NCBI GenBank assembly: GCA_900555175.1 | Contig: USJT01000046.1 | Location: 1-7,715, forward strand | Reading direction: 5' to 3' | Source of the DNA: an uncultured bacterium | GTDB taxonomy: Bacteria; Cyanobacteriota; Vampirovibrionia; Gastranaerophilales; Gastranaerophilaceae | Length of the DNA stretch: 7,715 nt | Shown here: piece by piece, positions 6,206-7,715 of the stretch | Layout: every line of letters begins with the position of its first letter | How positions within the stretch are numbered: the first letter of the stretch is position 1 | Position numbers and translations under genes: made by a program | Notes under the pieces: model-generated | The model's input: only the letters and a program-made list of their open reading frames with translations | What the model was told of the DNA's origin: nothing | Databases searched by the model: none

Positions 6206-6931
6206 GTGAGTAAAAATTTTATAGACAGGTTTTATGAAGAGGATAATAAAGACCATTTTTGGAGCTTAAATAAAAAAATCGGAGCTTGTTTGGTCGTGTT
6301 GTTTCTTGCTGTTGTAATGGTAAATACGACAGGATGCACGAAAGGCGATGAAACTGCTGATGTCGCAACAGATTCATTGGTAAATGTTCCGGCACCTCAA
6401 GCAGGTGAACAACCTGGAGCTGTAAATGTTGACAATAACGGTGAAAATGCTGCGATAGCTCCAGATGATGATGCCGCATCGGCTAAGACTGAGGATAATT
6501 CTTCAATGGTTGCAATGTCAATTGTTGATATGGGACGATCTGATCCGTTTTTGCCGGGAAGTGAAGCGGCTGCGGCAAAGCCTAAATCGAAACCTAAACC
6601 TCCAAAGTATGCTAAATTTTTAACACCTCCGCCTGAATCAATTGTGGTTGATACAACAGCTACAAATGTAATGACAACAAAAGTTTCAGGTATTATGTAT
6701 GATAAATTTAATCCGTCTGCAATTTTGAATATCACAGGTTCTGATTATCTTGTAAGAACCGGAGATGTTATAAACGGATATAAAATATTATCAATCGGGA
6801 AAGATACTGTTACGGTTCAATATGGAGCAAACGTTTATAAGGCAAGTGTTGGCGAAATATTTACCGCACAAGGTATTAATTTTAATACTATATCAAATTT
6901 ACAAAACAAATTTGGAAGCAAAAGAAATTAA
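6206..6931 (+). CDS. Membrane-anchored PilP/GspC-like periplasmic adaptor, secretin partner
   Basis: A 241-residue protein with a short charged cytoplasmic N-terminus (1-24), one hydrophobic segment (25-43), a low-complexity acidic and Ala-rich linker (about 45-105), the motif GRSDPFLPG (110-118), a Pro/Lys-rich stretch (125-143), and a small C-terminal beta domain (about 158-218: VSGIMYD...AILNITG...YLVRTGDVINGYKILSI...TVTVQYG). That architecture matches PilP of type IV pili and GspC of type II secretion, which link the inner-membrane platform to the secretin; the domain reads like their HR/PilP fold. The gene is immediately upstream of the secretin gene (37-base gap). Cys44 follows TTG and could be a poor lipobox, but the 24-residue pre-hydrophobic region is long for a lipoprotein. 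The start is GTG at 6206, the first possible start after the in-frame stop at 6173, with AGGTGG at 6197-6202. The assignment rests on architecture and context more than on strong identity. Confidence 0.65.
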   Translation: MSKNFIDRFYEEDNKDHFWSLNKKIGACLVVLFLAVVMVNTTGCTKGDETADVATDSLVNVPAPQAGEQPGAVNVDNNGENAAIAPDDDAASAKTEDNSSMVAMSIVDMGRSDPFLPGSEAAAAKPKSKPKPPKYAKFLTPPPESIVVDTTATNVMTTKVSGIMYDKFNPSAILNITGSDYLVRTGDVINGYKILSIGKDTVTVQYGANVYKASVGEIFTAQGINFNTISNLQNKFGSKRN

Positions 6932-6968
6932 AAAAAATTAAGGTTATAAATAAAAAGCAGGAGCAGAT

Positions 6969-7715
6969 ATGAAAAATAAAATTTCAAGAAAAATTATAGC
7001 AGGTTTGATGCTGGCATCGTTTGTTTTTTCAAACAGTGCTATGTGTGCTTTCGCTATGGAAGATTTTAATATTTCAGGCACAGGCAATAGCGGAAAACCG
7101 GAACTTAGAGATAATAATGCAGATTATTCTTTAAGATTAAAGGGAGATGTAAGCTTTATAAAACATAATCCGGCAATAAATATAAGCTTGAGAGATTCGG
7201 ATGTAAAACAAGTTTTGAGAATGTTTGCGGATAAAGCAGGCATGAATATCATTTTCCATAACTCTGTAAGTGGAACAGTTACTCTTGACTTGGTTGACGT
7301 TCCTTTACAAAAAGCCTTTGAAATGGTTATGGAAATCAATAATCTTAATTATGTTGTTGATGGTAATACAATTATTATTGCTGCGGCAGATGCTGATGGC
7401 TTTAATTTCGCAAAACAAGATATGACCTTAATCCCTGTAAAATATATCAGCGCAGCTGCTCTTGCTGATTTCTTGAATAAAAATATTTACGCAATAAATA
7501 AACCGGGATTGTCATCAAAAGATATAGTTACAACAAATCCTGTGACTAACGAATTAATTGTATTTGGTACAAAAAATGATGTAGCTATTGCCAAAAAAAT
7601 TGTTGAAAAATTTGATAAAAAACCACAAACAAATATATTTAAAGTAAATCATACAACACCTGCAGAAATGGCAGATATGATATGTAATATGTTATTACCT
7701 GCCGCATCAGGTGCA
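6969..7715 (+). CDS. PilQ/GspD-type secretin, N-terminal part (runs off the window)
   Basis: The open frame from ATG 6969 continues through the window edge, giving 249 residues with no stop. Residues 1-29 form a signal peptide (basic MKNKISRK, hydrophobic core, cleavage likely after CAFA), so the protein is exported to the outer membrane. Residues about 70-138 are a clear secretin/TonB short N-terminal (STN/N0) domain: ISLRDSDVKQVLRMFADKAG, NIIFHNSVSGTVTLDL, VPLQKAFEMVM and VVDGNTIIIA. Residues about 152-217 form a first secretin_N repeat (TLIPVKYISAAALADFL ... VTNELIVFGTKNDVAIAKKIVEKFD), and a second begins at about 222 (NIFKVNHTTPAEMADMI). The pore-forming beta domain lies beyond the window. 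A strong AGGAG (6959-6963) stands 5 bases before the ATG, and there is no terminator between it and the adaptor gene. PilQ is the likelier identity given pilT nearby; GspD cannot be excluded. Confidence 0.9.
   Translation, partial: MKNKISRKIIAGLMLASFVFSNSAMCAFAMEDFNISGTGNSGKPELRDNNADYSLRLKGDVSFIKHNPAINISLRDSDVKQVLRMFADKAGMNIIFHNSVSGTVTLDLVDVPLQKAFEMVMEINNLNYVVDGNTIIIAAADADGFNFAKQDMTLIPVKYISAAALADFLNKNIYAINKPGLSSKDIVTTNPVTNELIVFGTKNDVAIAKKIVEKFDKKPQTNIFKVNHTTPAEMADMICNMLLPAASGA

Noticed and set aside
6219..6735. Two - strand open frames (86 and 112 codons) inside the adaptor gene
   Set aside because: Antisense shadows of the adaptor, with His/Leu-rich or Ala/Ser-rich composition explained by its low-complexity linker; the sense frame has a promoter, ribosome site and operon context.
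7124..7339. 71-codon open frame on the - strand inside the secretin gene
   Set aside because: It overlaps the clear STN domain of the secretin on the + strand and has no independent support.

Overview
The window is AT-rich, moderately gene-dense bacterial DNA from a diderm: it encodes a secretin, which needs an outer membrane, together with type IV pilus / type II secretion-like parts. The low GC content, the prepilin-like protein with its C-terminal Cys...DGWKI ending, and the mix of a cyanobacteria-like pilus apparatus with scattered housekeeping genes suggest a non-photosynthetic cyanobacterial relative (Gastranaerophilales / 'Melainabacteria', Vampirovibrionia). This assignment is an inference from recalled family resemblance; no marker gene in the window proves it.

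Layout. (1) 15-674, + strand: a prepilin-like protein with a classical N-terminal methylation/cleavage motif, followed by its own hairpin terminator and a second, 15-bp, symmetrical hairpin shared with the convergent gene. (2) 815-2344, - strand: a complete class II lysyl-tRNA synthetase (lysS) with its own likely promoter. (3) 2530-3859, - strand: a two-gene operon of an unrecognised 84-residue helical protein and, 4 bases downstream, the retraction ATPase PilT. It has a good promoter at one end and a hairpin terminator at the other. (4) 3966-5069, + strand: recF, divergent from the pilT operon. Its perfect -10 box lies so close to the ATG that the mRNA is probably leaderless. (5) 5158-6027, + strand: a P-loop kinase of the uridine kinase / phosphoribulokinase family with an N-terminal extension. 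(6) 6206-7715, + strand: an operon driven by a strong extended -10 promoter. It encodes a membrane-anchored PilP/GspC-like adaptor and the N-terminal third or so of a PilQ/GspD-like secretin that runs off the window edge.

How it fits together. Four of the seven recognisable or partly recognisable genes belong to one machine: a pilin-type subunit, the PilT motor that depolymerises the fibre, a periplasmic adaptor and the outer-membrane secretin pore. They are interleaved with genes for translation (lysS), DNA repair (recF) and nucleotide salvage (the kinase), so the pilus genes sit in several separate transcription units here rather than one cluster. There is no sign of mobile elements, CRISPR, tRNA or rRNA genes, and no non-coding stretch is longer than about 190 bases. 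No clearly new defence or metabolic system is visible. The least explained items are the small protein co-transcribed with pilT, the single adaptor next to the secretin, the kinase's extension, and the apparent leaderless start of recF.
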